Origin: Bryobacterales bacterium
Lineage (GTDB): Bacteria > Acidobacteriota > Terriglobia > Bryobacterales > UBA6623
NCBI GenBank assembly: GCA_026713545.1
Contig: JAPOOG010000083.1
Location: 62,001 to 126,000, forward strand
Direction of reading: 5' to 3'
Length of the DNA stretch: 64,000 bases
Position numbers and translations under genes: made by a program. Under the pieces are notes generated by a model that worked only from the letters and a program-made list of their open reading frames with translations, did no database searches and was not told where the DNA came from. Positions within the stretch are counted from its first letter, which is position 1. The number at the start of each line of letters is the position of its first letter. Shown here one piece after another: positions 36,536 to 47,321 of this stretch.

Positions 36536-38842
36536 TCAGCGCTTGGGCCAGTCGAGGTGGCGATGCAGGAAATCGAAGCTGCCCTGGGCGTTGATCTCGT
36601 GGGGTCCGAGAAAGAATTCGATCTCGGTCTGGTCCGCTATGCCTAGTTCCGCATAGTGTTGGCGCACCTTTGCGTATTCATAGGCGACCCACTCGTCGGG
36701 CGCTACGCCGTCATGGTGACCGCGCTCGACCATGAACGGACGGGGCGCCATCATCTTGGCGAGGTCGCTGTAGTTGAAGGTGTTGCCCAGGTTGAACTCG
36801 AACATCTCGTATTCGCCGGTGTAGACGTAGCTGTAGCGGTGCGCGTCGCTGGTGTTCTTCCAGATCCATTCGTTGAAGTCCGCCGAGCAGATGGAAAGGG
36901 CATATTTCTTGAGCAAGGGCGGCACTCTCACCGCCGTCTTTCCCCCATAAGAGAGTCCATAGAAAGCGATCTGTTTCGGATTGACGAACGGTAACGTCTC
37001 CAGCCATTGCAGGATTCGGTCATGCTGGCCGAGGATGAAGGAAAAGAGCGATACCCCCAGAGGATTGGCCTTGCGCTGCAGGACGCGGAAGTCATCGCGG
37101 CCGATGTAGGGGTTCTGCGGCGCGAATACGATAAAGCCTCGATCGGCCAGACGGGCGCCGTAGTGGTGGTAGGGTCCCTTGATCGCGGAATCGACCAGCA
37201 TCCGGGGTCTGCCCTCGAGTCCGTGTTGGGTGACGACGACGGGGCGCTTTTCGCCGGGCTTGAGATCGTTCGGCAGGAGCAGGATGCCATAGGCAAAGAC
37301 TTCAGGCCAGACGGGCAGAACCACTTGGTAGCCTTTCCATGCTGCGGTCTCGTACGTGAGCCGGGTGTAGGCTTCGAGCGGTTCGGAGGGGTCGGGCAGG
37401 CGTCCGATCACCTCTTCCCAGAGAACCTTCCTGTACTCGTCGGCGCTTCGCTCCCAGTCCGGGACCGTGGCGCGGTCCGCTTTGGCCCAGAAGCGCCTGC
37501 GCGTGAACTCGGACTTCCGGACCACCGCCTGCGTATGCGCGACAAGTTCGTCGAACTGCCGCCGGAGACGCCGGGAGGGATCGAAGGCGCGGCGTTGGTC
37601 GCTGGGCGTCGAGGTGTTCTCGACAACGGCGCTTGAGGTGTCGAAAAGGGAAACAAACGCTTGCAGAGTCGCTCTGCCCCCCCGGTCATGACCGTTGCCG
37701 GGTTGGAATTGAAGATGGTCCTCCACGCCCAACCGGGCAAAGGTGGGTCGGGCTCTCTCTACTTCGGCCCGGACCTGGGATGCCGAGGGTGACGGTATCC
37801 GGCCCGGAGCCGCTCCACTTCGCGTCGGTGTGACGGGCGGCGGCCCGCTGACCGGAGGTGCGGGCGCTGCTTCGATCAACAGACGGCGGGGCGCGATGAG
37901 ACGCGCGATCTCCGCATCGCCAAACCGTTCCAGTAGCCGCCAGACATTGCGGTAGATGGGTTCGCTCCAGAGTCCCTCGCGCGGGCCGAAGTAGCCGCTG
38001 ACAAGACTTGCGTCGATGCGGGTGTCAATGGCGGCGCTGTAAAGGGCGAGCAGACCGCCCTCACCGTATCCGGCAACCCCGACCTCCGCCTCAGGGTCCT
38101 CGGCCTTGATGGCGTCGACCGCCGACAGCACCTTCTGGACTTCGTAGCCGATGATGTGCCGTCCCATCTCGAACGCCATGCTGTAGATGCACTCGCGATG
38201 CGGCTGATTGGTGTAACGGATGCGCGGGTGTCCTGACCAGTCGTCGGCGCGGTCAATGAGCGTGGGAACGATGACGCGCAGGCCCGATTCGGCGAGCAGG
38301 AGCGGGTATTGAGCGGCTTTGGCGACACCCGGGGTCAGTCCCACGGCCGCCTCGGGCGATACGTCCGCATCAGGCAAGGCGATGACGTGTCCGCGCGGTC
38401 TTCCCGTGGGCCGGAGCAGAAGCCCCTCCCCGTGAACGCCGGAGAATACGGGCCAACGGATCGTATGAATTTCATACGCGGCTGTCTTGGCGACCAGCGA
38501 CGGTTGACGAGTCGTGCCGGCAAGCTCGAATCCGTCGCTCGGCAGTCGATCATCGACAGCGCCGATGATGCGTTGGAAATGCTCCCGGTTGGCCGCCACG
38601 GAAGTTTCATACGCGCCCGGGGAGGAATAGTCGGAGTTCCAGTGCCGCCGGCGCTGGGAGGCCAGGAAATCCGTCGCAACCGTCAGATAGCGGTCGATGC
38701 CCGCGACCATGCGGGCCGCGAGGTCGCCCTCCCATTCGAGAGGCCGTGTGCCGTCCAGCGGTTGAGCGTCGAGGCGGCAAGTCGGACCCTGCGGCAGAAT
38801 GAGCGCGAACAACAGGCAAACAAGTGGAATGGAACGGGACAT
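36536..38842 (-). CDS. Secreted protein with two alpha/beta-hydrolase domains
   Basis: A 768-residue protein with a signal peptide (MSRSIPLVCLLFALILPQG). It has two alpha/beta-hydrolase parts. In the first, near residue 260, the nucleophile elbow reads GVAGYGEGG, where glutamate stands in the usual serine place, so this half may be inactive. In the second, near residue 645, FYGLSYGGKTA keeps the serine. It is followed by the acid area (HHDGVAPDEW) and by a histidine near the end (FFLGPHEIN), so this half should be catalytic. The family resembles acetyl-xylan esterase or dienelactone-type enzymes; the substrate is unknown. Confidence 0.78.
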   Translation of the reverse strand: MSRSIPLVCLLFALILPQGPTCRLDAQPLDGTRPLEWEGDLAARMVAGIDRYLTVATDFLASQRRRHWNSDYSSPGAYETSVAANREHFQRIIGAVDDRLPSDGFELAGTTRQPSLVAKTAAYEIHTIRWPVFSGVHGEGLLLRPTGRPRGHVIALPDADVSPEAAVGLTPGVAKAAQYPLLLAESGLRVIVPTLIDRADDWSGHPRIRYTNQPHRECIYSMAFEMGRHIIGYEVQKVLSAVDAIKAEDPEAEVGVAGYGEGGLLALYSAAIDTRIDASLVSGYFGPREGLWSEPIYRNVWRLLERFGDAEIARLIAPRRLLIEAAPAPPVSGPPPVTPTRSGAAPGRIPSPSASQVRAEVERARPTFARLGVEDHLQFQPGNGHDRGGRATLQAFVSLFDTSSAVVENTSTPSDQRRAFDPSRRLRRQFDELVAHTQAVVRKSEFTRRRFWAKADRATVPDWERSADEYRKVLWEEVIGRLPDPSEPLEAYTRLTYETAAWKGYQVVLPVWPEVFAYGILLLPNDLKPGEKRPVVVTQHGLEGRPRMLVDSAIKGPYHHYGARLADRGFIVFAPQNPYIGRDDFRVLQRKANPLGVSLFSFILGQHDRILQWLETLPFVNPKQIAFYGLSYGGKTAVRVPPLLKKYALSICSADFNEWIWKNTSDAHRYSYVYTGEYEMFEFNLGNTFNYSDLAKMMAPRPFMVERGHHDGVAPDEWVAYEYAKVRQHYAELGIADQTEIEFFLGPHEINAQGSFDFLHRHLDWPKR

Positions 38843-38976
38843 GGAAACAGCCCTCTGTCGTCGAACACGAGAACACCGGACACTCCCGGCGTGGAAGCGA
38901 TCCAGGGGAAGTCTGATTATCGAAGACGATCGACCGGAAAGTCGAGTGGACAGTTTCGCAGTGCGGCCCCTCTTAG

Positions 38977-39162
38977 CCTGCCTTTCTCACCACGAGGCGA
39001 GGTGAAGTGCGTGAGAGGGCCGTCAGGACGAGGCGCGAGCCGGGCGGACGAAAAAGGCGCGCGCAGGCGTACTTGACAGTACGTCGAGCACGGCGAGCAA
39101 GTGCAACGAAGTCATGGCGGTCATACCGCGTGCTTCGGCCGTCGGGTGGTGAGAAATGCAGG
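38977..39162 (+). mobile_element. 186-bp inverted-repeat element, family 2, copy B
   Basis: The left end CCTGCCTTTCTCACCAC (38977-38993) and the right end GTGGTGAGAAATGCAGG (39146-39162) are inverted repeats. The interior matches the element at 9604-9790 in inverse orientation almost throughout, including CGTACTTGAC and TCGAGCACGGC(G/A)AGCAAG blocks. It lies between the hydrolase gene and the stop of the pyrophosphatase. No protein is encoded. Confidence 0.7.
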
Positions 39163-39213
39163 TTAGGCGTGACACAAGGGAGAAGCTGCCCGATGCCGCT
39201 GTGGCGAACGAAG

Positions 39214-41268
<2,055 letters not shown>

Positions 41269-41469
41269 TTTCCGAGATAAGACAGAACTGACGATGAGGG
41301 GTGGGGAACCCCTGCCTGGCGCCTTCTACCGGCGGTCCAGGAAGACCGCAATGGGAATTCTCAGCGTAACATGCGTCCGGCGCGGATGGCTACGGCGACG
41401 ACGTTGCATGTCGGCGTAATGTGAGAAGTTCCTCTCTCGAGCCAGGCAGAACGTTCCCCTTCGGCTGAC

Positions 41470-41910
41470 CTGCATATCTCACCACGTGGCGAGGCGAAGT
41501 GCGTGAGAGGGTCGTCAGGGCGAGGCGCAAGCCGCCCGCGCCGACAACACAGCTTTTAAGGTTGTTACGAATCACGAGTCACGAAACACGAATCACGGAC
41601 TTCATGCCGTTCGGTTGGCCGTGGATGTGCAAAGGTCGCACAGTCGAAAACCGCTACAGCCGCCGACAAGTCACGGCTTCCCTGTTCACGATTGTTCGCT
41701 ATTGTTCACCATTGTTCGGGGGGCTGAACCAGCGGCCGCCCACAGTGCGCCGTTCTGGGTCGGCCTGACGACGACTGACGTTCGCCGCTGCTCCCATCGC
41801 CCTCCGGGCTTCTACAGCTGCGGCGAACACGAAATGAACCCATTCTGAGAAAGGAGAACGTTCCATATTGCGTTGGCATGGACATGACCTAACGGTGATT
41901 TCGGCCGCCA
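41470..41910 (+). repeat. Composite repeat region upstream of the dCMP deaminase gene
   Basis: This contains, in order, a partial left end of the family-2 element (from CCTGCATATCTCACCACG at 41470), a degenerate heptamer array at about 41572-41606, and a block similar to 43725-44055. The last includes the TTCGCCG...GCGGCGAAC dyad and ATGAAC.CAT.CTGAGAAA. A run of TTGTTCNC units is near 41690-41720. Nothing here reads as protein. Confidence 0.65.
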
Positions 41911-41985
41911 CAGCGAACGGCTTGAGCCGTATGACGGATACCGCGAAGAAGTTGATATCGTAAGCGTTCAAGGAACGGAACCTGC

Positions 41986-42987
41986 ATGATCATCGGCCTG
42001 ACAGGAACCAACGGCGCGGGGAAAACGGTTACCGCCGACCACCTCAAGGCGAAAGGCTTTCGCTTCTACTCGCTTTCGGACGAGATTCAAGAGGAGTTGA
42101 GACGGCAAGGCCGGCCGGCGACGCGCGAGAACCTGATCGAGATGGGAAACCGGTTGCGGGTTGAGTTCGGCTCCGCCGTGTTGGCCGAGCGCGTGAAGGC
42201 GAAGCTCCGCCCGGATCAGAACTATGTGATTGACTCGATTCGGAATCCGTCTGAGGTCGCGGCCCTGCGGGCGAACGGCGATTTCCGTCTATTGCGCGTG
42301 GACGCGTCCCCGGAGGTTCGCTACGAGCGTGTGGTCAATCGCGGCGGAGACCGAAAGCCCGTCTCTCGAGAGGAGTTTGTCGAGCAGGAGCGGCGCGAGC
42401 TGGAAAGCGACGACCCCACGCGGCAACAACTGTGGGCCTGCTTCGATCTGGCTGACGCAATGGTCATGAATGACTCGTCGCCGGCTTCGTTGAAGCGAAG
42501 CGTCGACGAAATCGTCACACGCTGGTTGATGGAGGCTCGGCGGCCTGGCTGGGACGAGTACTTCATGGAAATCGCGCGGATCGCGGCCCTTCGCAGCAAC
42601 TGCATGAAACGCAAGGTGGCCGCTGTGGTCGTCAAGGACCGGCGGATCATTTCAACCGGCTACAACGGCACGCCGCGGGGAGTGAAAAACTGCAACGAGG
42701 GCGGCTGCCCGCGCTGCAACTCGCTTGCCGATAGTGGCACAGGCCTGGGCGAGTGCTTGTGCTCTCATGCCGAGGAGAATGCGATCGTCCAAGCGGCCTA
42801 CCACGGGATCGGCGTCAAGGATTCGACACTCTACACGACCTATTCGCCGTGCCTGATCTGCACCAAGATGATCATCAACGCGGGGATCCAAGAGGTGGTC
42901 TTCAGTCGAGATTATCCTCTCGGTGATGTAGCGCTGGGGCTTCTCGAGGAAGCGGGGATCAAGCTCAAGCGGCTACAGTTGGATTGA
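41986..42987 (+). CDS. P-loop kinase-like domain fused to dCMP deaminase
   Basis: A 333-residue fusion. The N-terminal half (about 1-180) is a P-loop nucleoside-kinase-like domain with GLTGTNGAGKT (Walker A, residues 6-13) and a later VIDSIRNP stretch, as in dephospho-CoA or nucleotide kinases. The C-terminal half (about 190-330) is a deoxycytidylate deaminase. It has zinc ligands H261-A-E263 and P-C289-L-I-C292, and an added Cys cluster (C236, C241, C244) as in dCMP deaminases. The latter makes dUMP for thymidylate synthesis. The same two-domain order is known in fungal dCMP deaminase and in AvcD-type phage defence proteins, which are longer. It is flanked by repeat clusters on both sides. 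Confidence 0.88.
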   Translation: MIIGLTGTNGAGKTVTADHLKAKGFRFYSLSDEIQEELRRQGRPATRENLIEMGNRLRVEFGSAVLAERVKAKLRPDQNYVIDSIRNPSEVAALRANGDFRLLRVDASPEVRYERVVNRGGDRKPVSREEFVEQERRELESDDPTRQQLWACFDLADAMVMNDSSPASLKRSVDEIVTRWLMEARRPGWDEYFMEIARIAALRSNCMKRKVAAVVVKDRRIISTGYNGTPRGVKNCNEGGCPRCNSLADSGTGLGECLCSHAEENAIVQAAYHGIGVKDSTLYTTYSPCLICTKMIINAGIQEVVFSRDYPLGDVALGLLEEAGIKLKRLQLD

Positions 42988-43087
42988 GAGCGGCGAATCG
43001 AGTTCTCGGAGGCGTCTCGGTGTCAACGGTCGCTGCGTGCGGCCGAGCCCCGTGGTCGCGGGGCAATGGGAGACGTTCCCCTGGTCA

Positions 43088-43388
43088 GCCAGGCGTGAGA
43101 GGGCCGGCGGAACGAGGTGTGAGCCGCCCGCGCCAGCAACACCGCCTGTAAGGTTTTTCACGAGTCACGAATCACGAATGACGAATCGTTGCATTGGGGT
43201 ACTGAAGCCCTTCAGTCTTTTTTTTTCGCCCCGGCCGGCCTAGCATGAGAACAGCGAGGCGAAAATCCTGACCTGCTTTCTCATCACGTGGTGAGGCGAA
43301 GTGCGTGAGGGGGCCGGCAGGATAAGGTGTGAGCCGTCCGCGCCAGCAACACCGCCTGTAAGGTTTTTTACGAATCACGAAACACGGT
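43088..43388 (+). repeat. Repeat cluster downstream of the dCMP deaminase gene, unit 1
   Basis: This holds two shortened copies of the family-2 left end (around 43088 and 43266). Each is followed by CCGCGCCAGCAACACCGCCTGTAAGGTTTTT and a short array of the 7-bp CACGARN unit (43156-43190 and about 43369-43388). The duplicated terminator at 43201 lies between them. The unit partly recurs at 43450-43730. Confidence 0.65.
43201..43226 (+). terminator. Intrinsic terminator, copy 1
   Basis: ACTGAAGCCCTTCAGT (43201-43216) forms a 6-bp stem with a 4-base loop, then C and nine T (43218-43226). It is about 215 bases past the dCMP deaminase stop in the correct orientation, with no gene between. The same element recurs at 43543-43567. 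Confidence 0.65.
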
Positions 43389-43458
43389 TTTTTCGGCCTT
43401 TCCCGTTCACCGGCCGTCAGACATTTCCTCTGGAGCGAACCAGGCCCCCTCCAATGGT

Positions 43459-43730
43459 TTTCACGAAACACGAAACACGAGACACGAAACACGGCCTTTA
43501 TGTTTTTCACGAATCACGAATGTCGAATCGTTGCATTGGGGTACTGAAGCCCTTCAGTCTTTTTTTTCCGCCCCGTCCTGCTTAGCATGAAGACAGGATG
43601 TCGGGAATCATCCAGATCGACTTGCTCTCGGAGCGGCGCTCGCTGGGTCGGCGGCCGCCCGCAGCGCCGGCAACACGGCCTGTAAGGTTTTTCACGAGAC
43701 ACGAGACACGAGACACGAAATACGGCTTTT
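43459..43730 (+). repeat. Repeat cluster downstream of the dCMP deaminase gene, unit 2
   Basis: Three further arrays of the heptamer (about 43459-43496, 43508-43530 and 43689-43726) occur here, plus a second copy of the terminator and its flanks (GCATTGGGGTACTGAAG). GTAAGGTTTTTCACGA again precedes the last array. Units differ at the last two bases of the heptamer, so this is a degenerate tandem repeat, not a recent slippage product. Confidence 0.6.
43543..43567 (+). terminator. Intrinsic terminator, copy 2
   Basis: Same stem-loop as at 43201 (ACTGAAGCCCTTCAGT) followed by a C and eight T. It is a duplicate and probably a back-up or a leftover from the repeat expansion. Confidence 0.55.
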
Positions 43731-44060
43731 ATGTCCGTTCGGTTCGCCGTGGATGCGCATGGGACGCACAATCAGAAACCCCCGCCCGGACCGCCGCGCA
43801 CGCCGCCCGGTCGCTGCTTTCCTGCACGTTGTGGCGCGGCATGGGGCGGCTATGGCGCGGCATGGGCGGCATATTGCTCCTGAGCGGTGTCTCCGTTCCC
43901 GTCCGCCGTTCACGCTCGGCCTCACGGCGCGCGCCGTTCGCCGCAGCTCCCGTCGACCTCCGGGCTCGTTCCGCCGCGGCGAACGCAACATGAACTCATG
44001 CTGAGAAAAGGAACATTCTCTATTGCACAAACAGGAAGCTTTCTATCTTGCGTTGACATG
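43690..44060 (+). repeat. Direct repeat of the region preceding the dCMP deaminase gene
   Basis: This aligns with about 41570-41880 in the same orientation. The shared blocks in order are TTCGGTT(C/G)GCCGTGGATG, ...GCAGCTCCC...CCTCCGGGCT, GCGGCGAAC and ATGAAC.CAT.CTGAGAAA. It now forms the upstream region of the CRTAC1-like gene. The two genes therefore share related leaders. Confidence 0.6.
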
Positions 44061-44099
44061 TCGCGCCCCGTGTTATCCGATAGATCGGAGTTCGATAGA

Positions 44100-47000
44100 A
44101 TGACAGTCTTTCCTATGCAGGTCCTTCCGGTGTCGCTGCTGGTTGTGGCCGCTCTCCTCACGAGCTGCTCCAATAACACAGGCCCCGCATTCGCGCCGTC
44201 TGACCCCGAGCAGATCGAACTGCAACAGATTCGAAATCTCGGCAAGGCCTTCTACGAGAACCCCGCCACGCAAAATCTCGCGCCGGAGACGTTGCGCAAG
44301 GCGGTGGACATCGATCCGGATTCAGCTCGCGATCAATTGAATTACGGTCTCGCGCTGCTGCGCGCCGGCCTGACGGAAGAAGGCATCGCTGCGGTCCGGA
44401 AGGCGCAGGAGATGGACCCGCAGATTCCCCATACCTATTTCAACCTCGGAGTGGAATTCAAGAAACAAGGCGAGATGGATCAAGCGCTCGTACAGTTCGA
44501 GCGGATGGCCGGGCTGATCCCCAATCACGCCAAGACTCACTACCAGCTCGGCACGCTTTACAAGCAGCAGGGCGAAACCGAAAGGGCGATGGAGGAGTTC
44601 GAGAGGGCGGCCGGCCTCGACCCGAGCCTCGCTGCGCCGCACTTCCAGATGTTCGGGTTGCAGCGGCGGAGTGACCCCGAGCGCGCTCGCGAAGAAATCG
44701 AGATCTTCAAGAAGCTGAAGGCGGCCCAGGCCGGCGCGGCGGTGGGCGAGGACGTTGACTGGAGCTTCTACTCGGAGTTGTACGATCCGATTCGACCCGC
44801 CATGCCGCCGTCCGCCGGTGAAGTTCGTTTCGAAGCCGAGGCCGTAGCGGTCGATTTGGAGGGCACGCCCTTGGGGATCGAGGTTCTCGACGCGGACAGC
44901 GACGGGGCAGTAGACATGCTCGTGTGGTCGGGCGAAGCGGCGTTGCTGCTTGCCCGCAGCGGCGGAGCATGGGAACGGCGGGAATCGCCGGGGCTCTCCG
45001 GGATCGCAGGATTGCGGCGCTTGGCGATCGGAGACTCGAACAACGACGGCTTCCCCGACTGCGCTTTGGCGCGCAGCGGCGGCGTCGATTTGATGCTCAA
45101 CGCTTCGGGTCGGTTCGACGAACGAACGACCTTGATCGAGGGCGATTTCGCGGATGCGGTCTGGGTGGACTTCGATCATGACTACGACCTCGATCTGATG
45201 GCCGTGGGCCGGGATCAGGTTCTGCTTCGCAACAATGGCGATGGGACGTTCCTCGATGTCTCGGAGAAGTTTCCTTTCGAGCAGGGTACGGCAAGGGCCG
45301 TGACTACCCTCGAATTGGAAGAGGACAACGGGAACGACATCGTGATCGCCTACGCGGATGCGCTGGTGGTGTTCGAAGATCGCAAGCTGGGCCTGTTCGA
45401 GCCTCATCCGGTCGCAGGGTTCGCCACTGGCTCGGGCATCGCCCGGCTTGATGGGTTCGATCTCGACCATGACGGCTTTCTCGATGTCGTGTTGACCACC
45501 GAATCCGGTTCGCGCGTAGCCGAGAACCATGATGGAGATTTGAAGACCGGACCGGATCTGCCACGCCTGCTCGCGGTGGGAGACAGTACGAACCGCGGCT
45601 GGTTCGACGTGCTGGGAAGCGACGGTTTGGCGCTGAATGCGGGAGCATTCCGGTTCACGTCAAGCGGCGCCGCGCCGGGGCCTTTCAGCGCCGCCGCCGC
45701 CGCTGATTTCAACGGCGACGGTGCGGTCGATTTCGTGACGTTGTCAACCGGCGGCGCGCTTGCCATCCAGCAGAATCGAACCGGGACGCAAAATCATCAC
45801 GTCACGATCGCGATCGAAGGCGTCAAGAACCAGAAGCGGGCCGAGGGAGCGCGGGTGGAAGTCAAGGCGGGGCTCGGCTACGGCAAGCAGATCTACCGCG
45901 GGATTCCGCTCACGTTCGGCGTTGGAGCGAGCGAGTCTGTTGAGACGGTGCGTATTACCTGGCCCAACGGATTGATTCAGAACGAGTCCGAGCAGCCGGT
46001 CGGCGTGATGCATCGATATGTCGAAAAGCCGCGGCTCTCGGGCTCGTGCCCGATGATTTTCACCTGGAACGGCAAGGAGTTCGAGTTCATCAGCGACGTG
46101 CTCGGCGTAGCGCCTCTCGGGGTCGGCCTCGGTGATGGGCGGTTCTTCCCGACCGACAACGACGAGTACATCCAGGTCGGCAGTGCGTCTCTGAAGCCTC
46201 GGGATGGTTTCTACGAGGTGCGCGTGACGGAAGAACTGCGCGAAGTTTCCTACCTCGATCAGATCCGGCTCATCGCTCTCGATCACCCCGCCGACATCGA
46301 GATTTATACGAACGAAAAGTTCATCTCGCCGCCGTTTCCGCCGTTCCGCTTGTTTGGGGTGAGGGAGCGGCTGCCGGCGTCCTCCGCGATCGACGGTCGC
46401 GGGCGGGACGTCCTTGATGCGTTGTCACGGCGCGACCGGCGCTATCCCGAGGGTTTCAGCCGGGACTTCGCGGGCCGGGCTGAGATGCACACGCTGACTC
46501 TTGATTTCGAAAGTCTGCGTGGACATGACGACGCCGTGCTCTTTCTGCATGGCTGGGTGGACTGGGCGGACGGGAGTACTTTCGTCGGCTCGGCGCAGAG
46601 CGCGGGCAACATGCTGCTGCCGCCTCGCCTCGAAGTTCGCGGCGAGCGGGGCGAGTGGGTGACGGCGATCGAAGACATGGGCATCCCGTCGGGCAAGCCG
46701 AAGACGATCGCCGTTGATCTCAAGGGTGTGTTTCCGTCTGATTCCCGGGAGATCCGGATCACTACGAACCTCTGTGTCTATTGGGATGAAGCGTTCGCTG
46801 CCGTCCGCGCCAGTCATCCGGAAGTTCGACTGACCGGATTGGACGCCGCGGATGCCACCTTGAGGTTCCGGGGGTTCTCGCAAGTGGAGCTTCATCCCGA
46901 GCGGAGGCAGCCCGAGAGGTTCATCTATTCGCAGGTGCAATCGGCGTCGATGTGGAATCCTACTCCGGGCTACTACACCAACTACGGCGACGTGCGTGAG

Positions 47001-47321
47001 TTGCTGGCCGGCATCGATGACCGCTTCGTCATCATGGGTTCCGGTGACGAGTTGAAGCTGCTGTTTCCGGTCAACGGGCTTCCGGAACTGCCCGGCGGTT
47101 GGACTCGCGACTACCTGCTGTTCTTCGACGGCTGGGCGAAAGACGGCGATGCGAATACGGCCTACAGTTCCGCCGTCGAGCCCCTGCCTTTCCATGGTAT
47201 GAGCGGGTATCCCTACGGCGCGGACGAGAGCTATCCCGACGACCAACTGCACCGAAAATATCTCGACGAATACAACCGACGCCCGGCGTTGCGTCTGTTG
47301 CCTCGGTTTTCCCGGCCATGA
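44100..47321 (+). CDS. CRTAC1/UnbV-type lipoprotein with TPR and beta-propeller (FG-GAP) repeats
   Basis: A 1073-residue protein. ATG 44100 gives a signal sequence that ends in ALLTSC, a lipobox. TPR repeats cover about residues 45-165 (LNYGLALLRAGLTEEG, TYFNLGVEFKKQGEM, THYQLGTLYKQQGE). A propeller region with FG-GAP-like calcium motifs follows (DADSDGAVDM, DSNNDGFPDC, DLDHDGFLDV, DFNGDGAVDF). An ASPIC/UnbV-type segment near residues 560-640 (FGVGASESVETVRITWPNG) is followed by about 420 residues of unnamed beta-rich sequence. It overlaps the next gene, a multiheme cytochrome, by four bases. It is probably a surface protein working with that redox partner. Confidence 0.85.
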   Translation: MTVFPMQVLPVSLLVVAALLTSCSNNTGPAFAPSDPEQIELQQIRNLGKAFYENPATQNLAPETLRKAVDIDPDSARDQLNYGLALLRAGLTEEGIAAVRKAQEMDPQIPHTYFNLGVEFKKQGEMDQALVQFERMAGLIPNHAKTHYQLGTLYKQQGETERAMEEFERAAGLDPSLAAPHFQMFGLQRRSDPERAREEIEIFKKLKAAQAGAAVGEDVDWSFYSELYDPIRPAMPPSAGEVRFEAEAVAVDLEGTPLGIEVLDADSDGAVDMLVWSGEAALLLARSGGAWERRESPGLSGIAGLRRLAIGDSNNDGFPDCALARSGGVDLMLNASGRFDERTTLIEGDFADAVWVDFDHDYDLDLMAVGRDQVLLRNNGDGTFLDVSEKFPFEQGTARAVTTLELEEDNGNDIVIAYADALVVFEDRKLGLFEPHPVAGFATGSGIARLDGFDLDHDGFLDVVLTTESGSRVAENHDGDLKTGPDLPRLLAVGDSTNRGWFDVLGSDGLALNAGAFRFTSSGAAPGPFSAAAAADFNGDGAVDFVTLSTGGALAIQQNRTGTQNHHVTIAIEGVKNQKRAEGARVEVKAGLGYGKQIYRGIPLTFGVGASESVETVRITWPNGLIQNESEQPVGVMHRYVEKPRLSGSCPMIFTWNGKEFEFISDVLGVAPLGVGLGDGRFFPTDNDEYIQVGSASLKPRDGFYEVRVTEELREVSYLDQIRLIALDHPADIEIYTNEKFISPPFPPFRLFGVRERLPASSAIDGRGRDVLDALSRRDRRYPEGFSRDFAGRAEMHTLTLDFESLRGHDDAVLFLHGWVDWADGSTFVGSAQSAGNMLLPPRLEVRGERGEWVTAIEDMGIPSGKPKTIAVDLKGVFPSDSREIRITTNLCVYWDEAFAAVRASHPEVRLTGLDAADATLRFRGFSQVELHPERRQPERFIYSQVQSASMWNPTPGYYTNYGDVRELLAGIDDRFVIMGSGDELKLLFPVNGLPELPGGWTRDYLLFFDGWAKDGDANTAYSSAVEPLPFHGMSGYPYGADESYPDDQLHRKYLDEYNRRPALRLLPRFSRP

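Noticed and set aside
41572-43726. Heptamer arrays considered as CRISPR
   Set aside because: Units are 7 bp, degenerate, without spacers of uniform length, and no cas genes are near.
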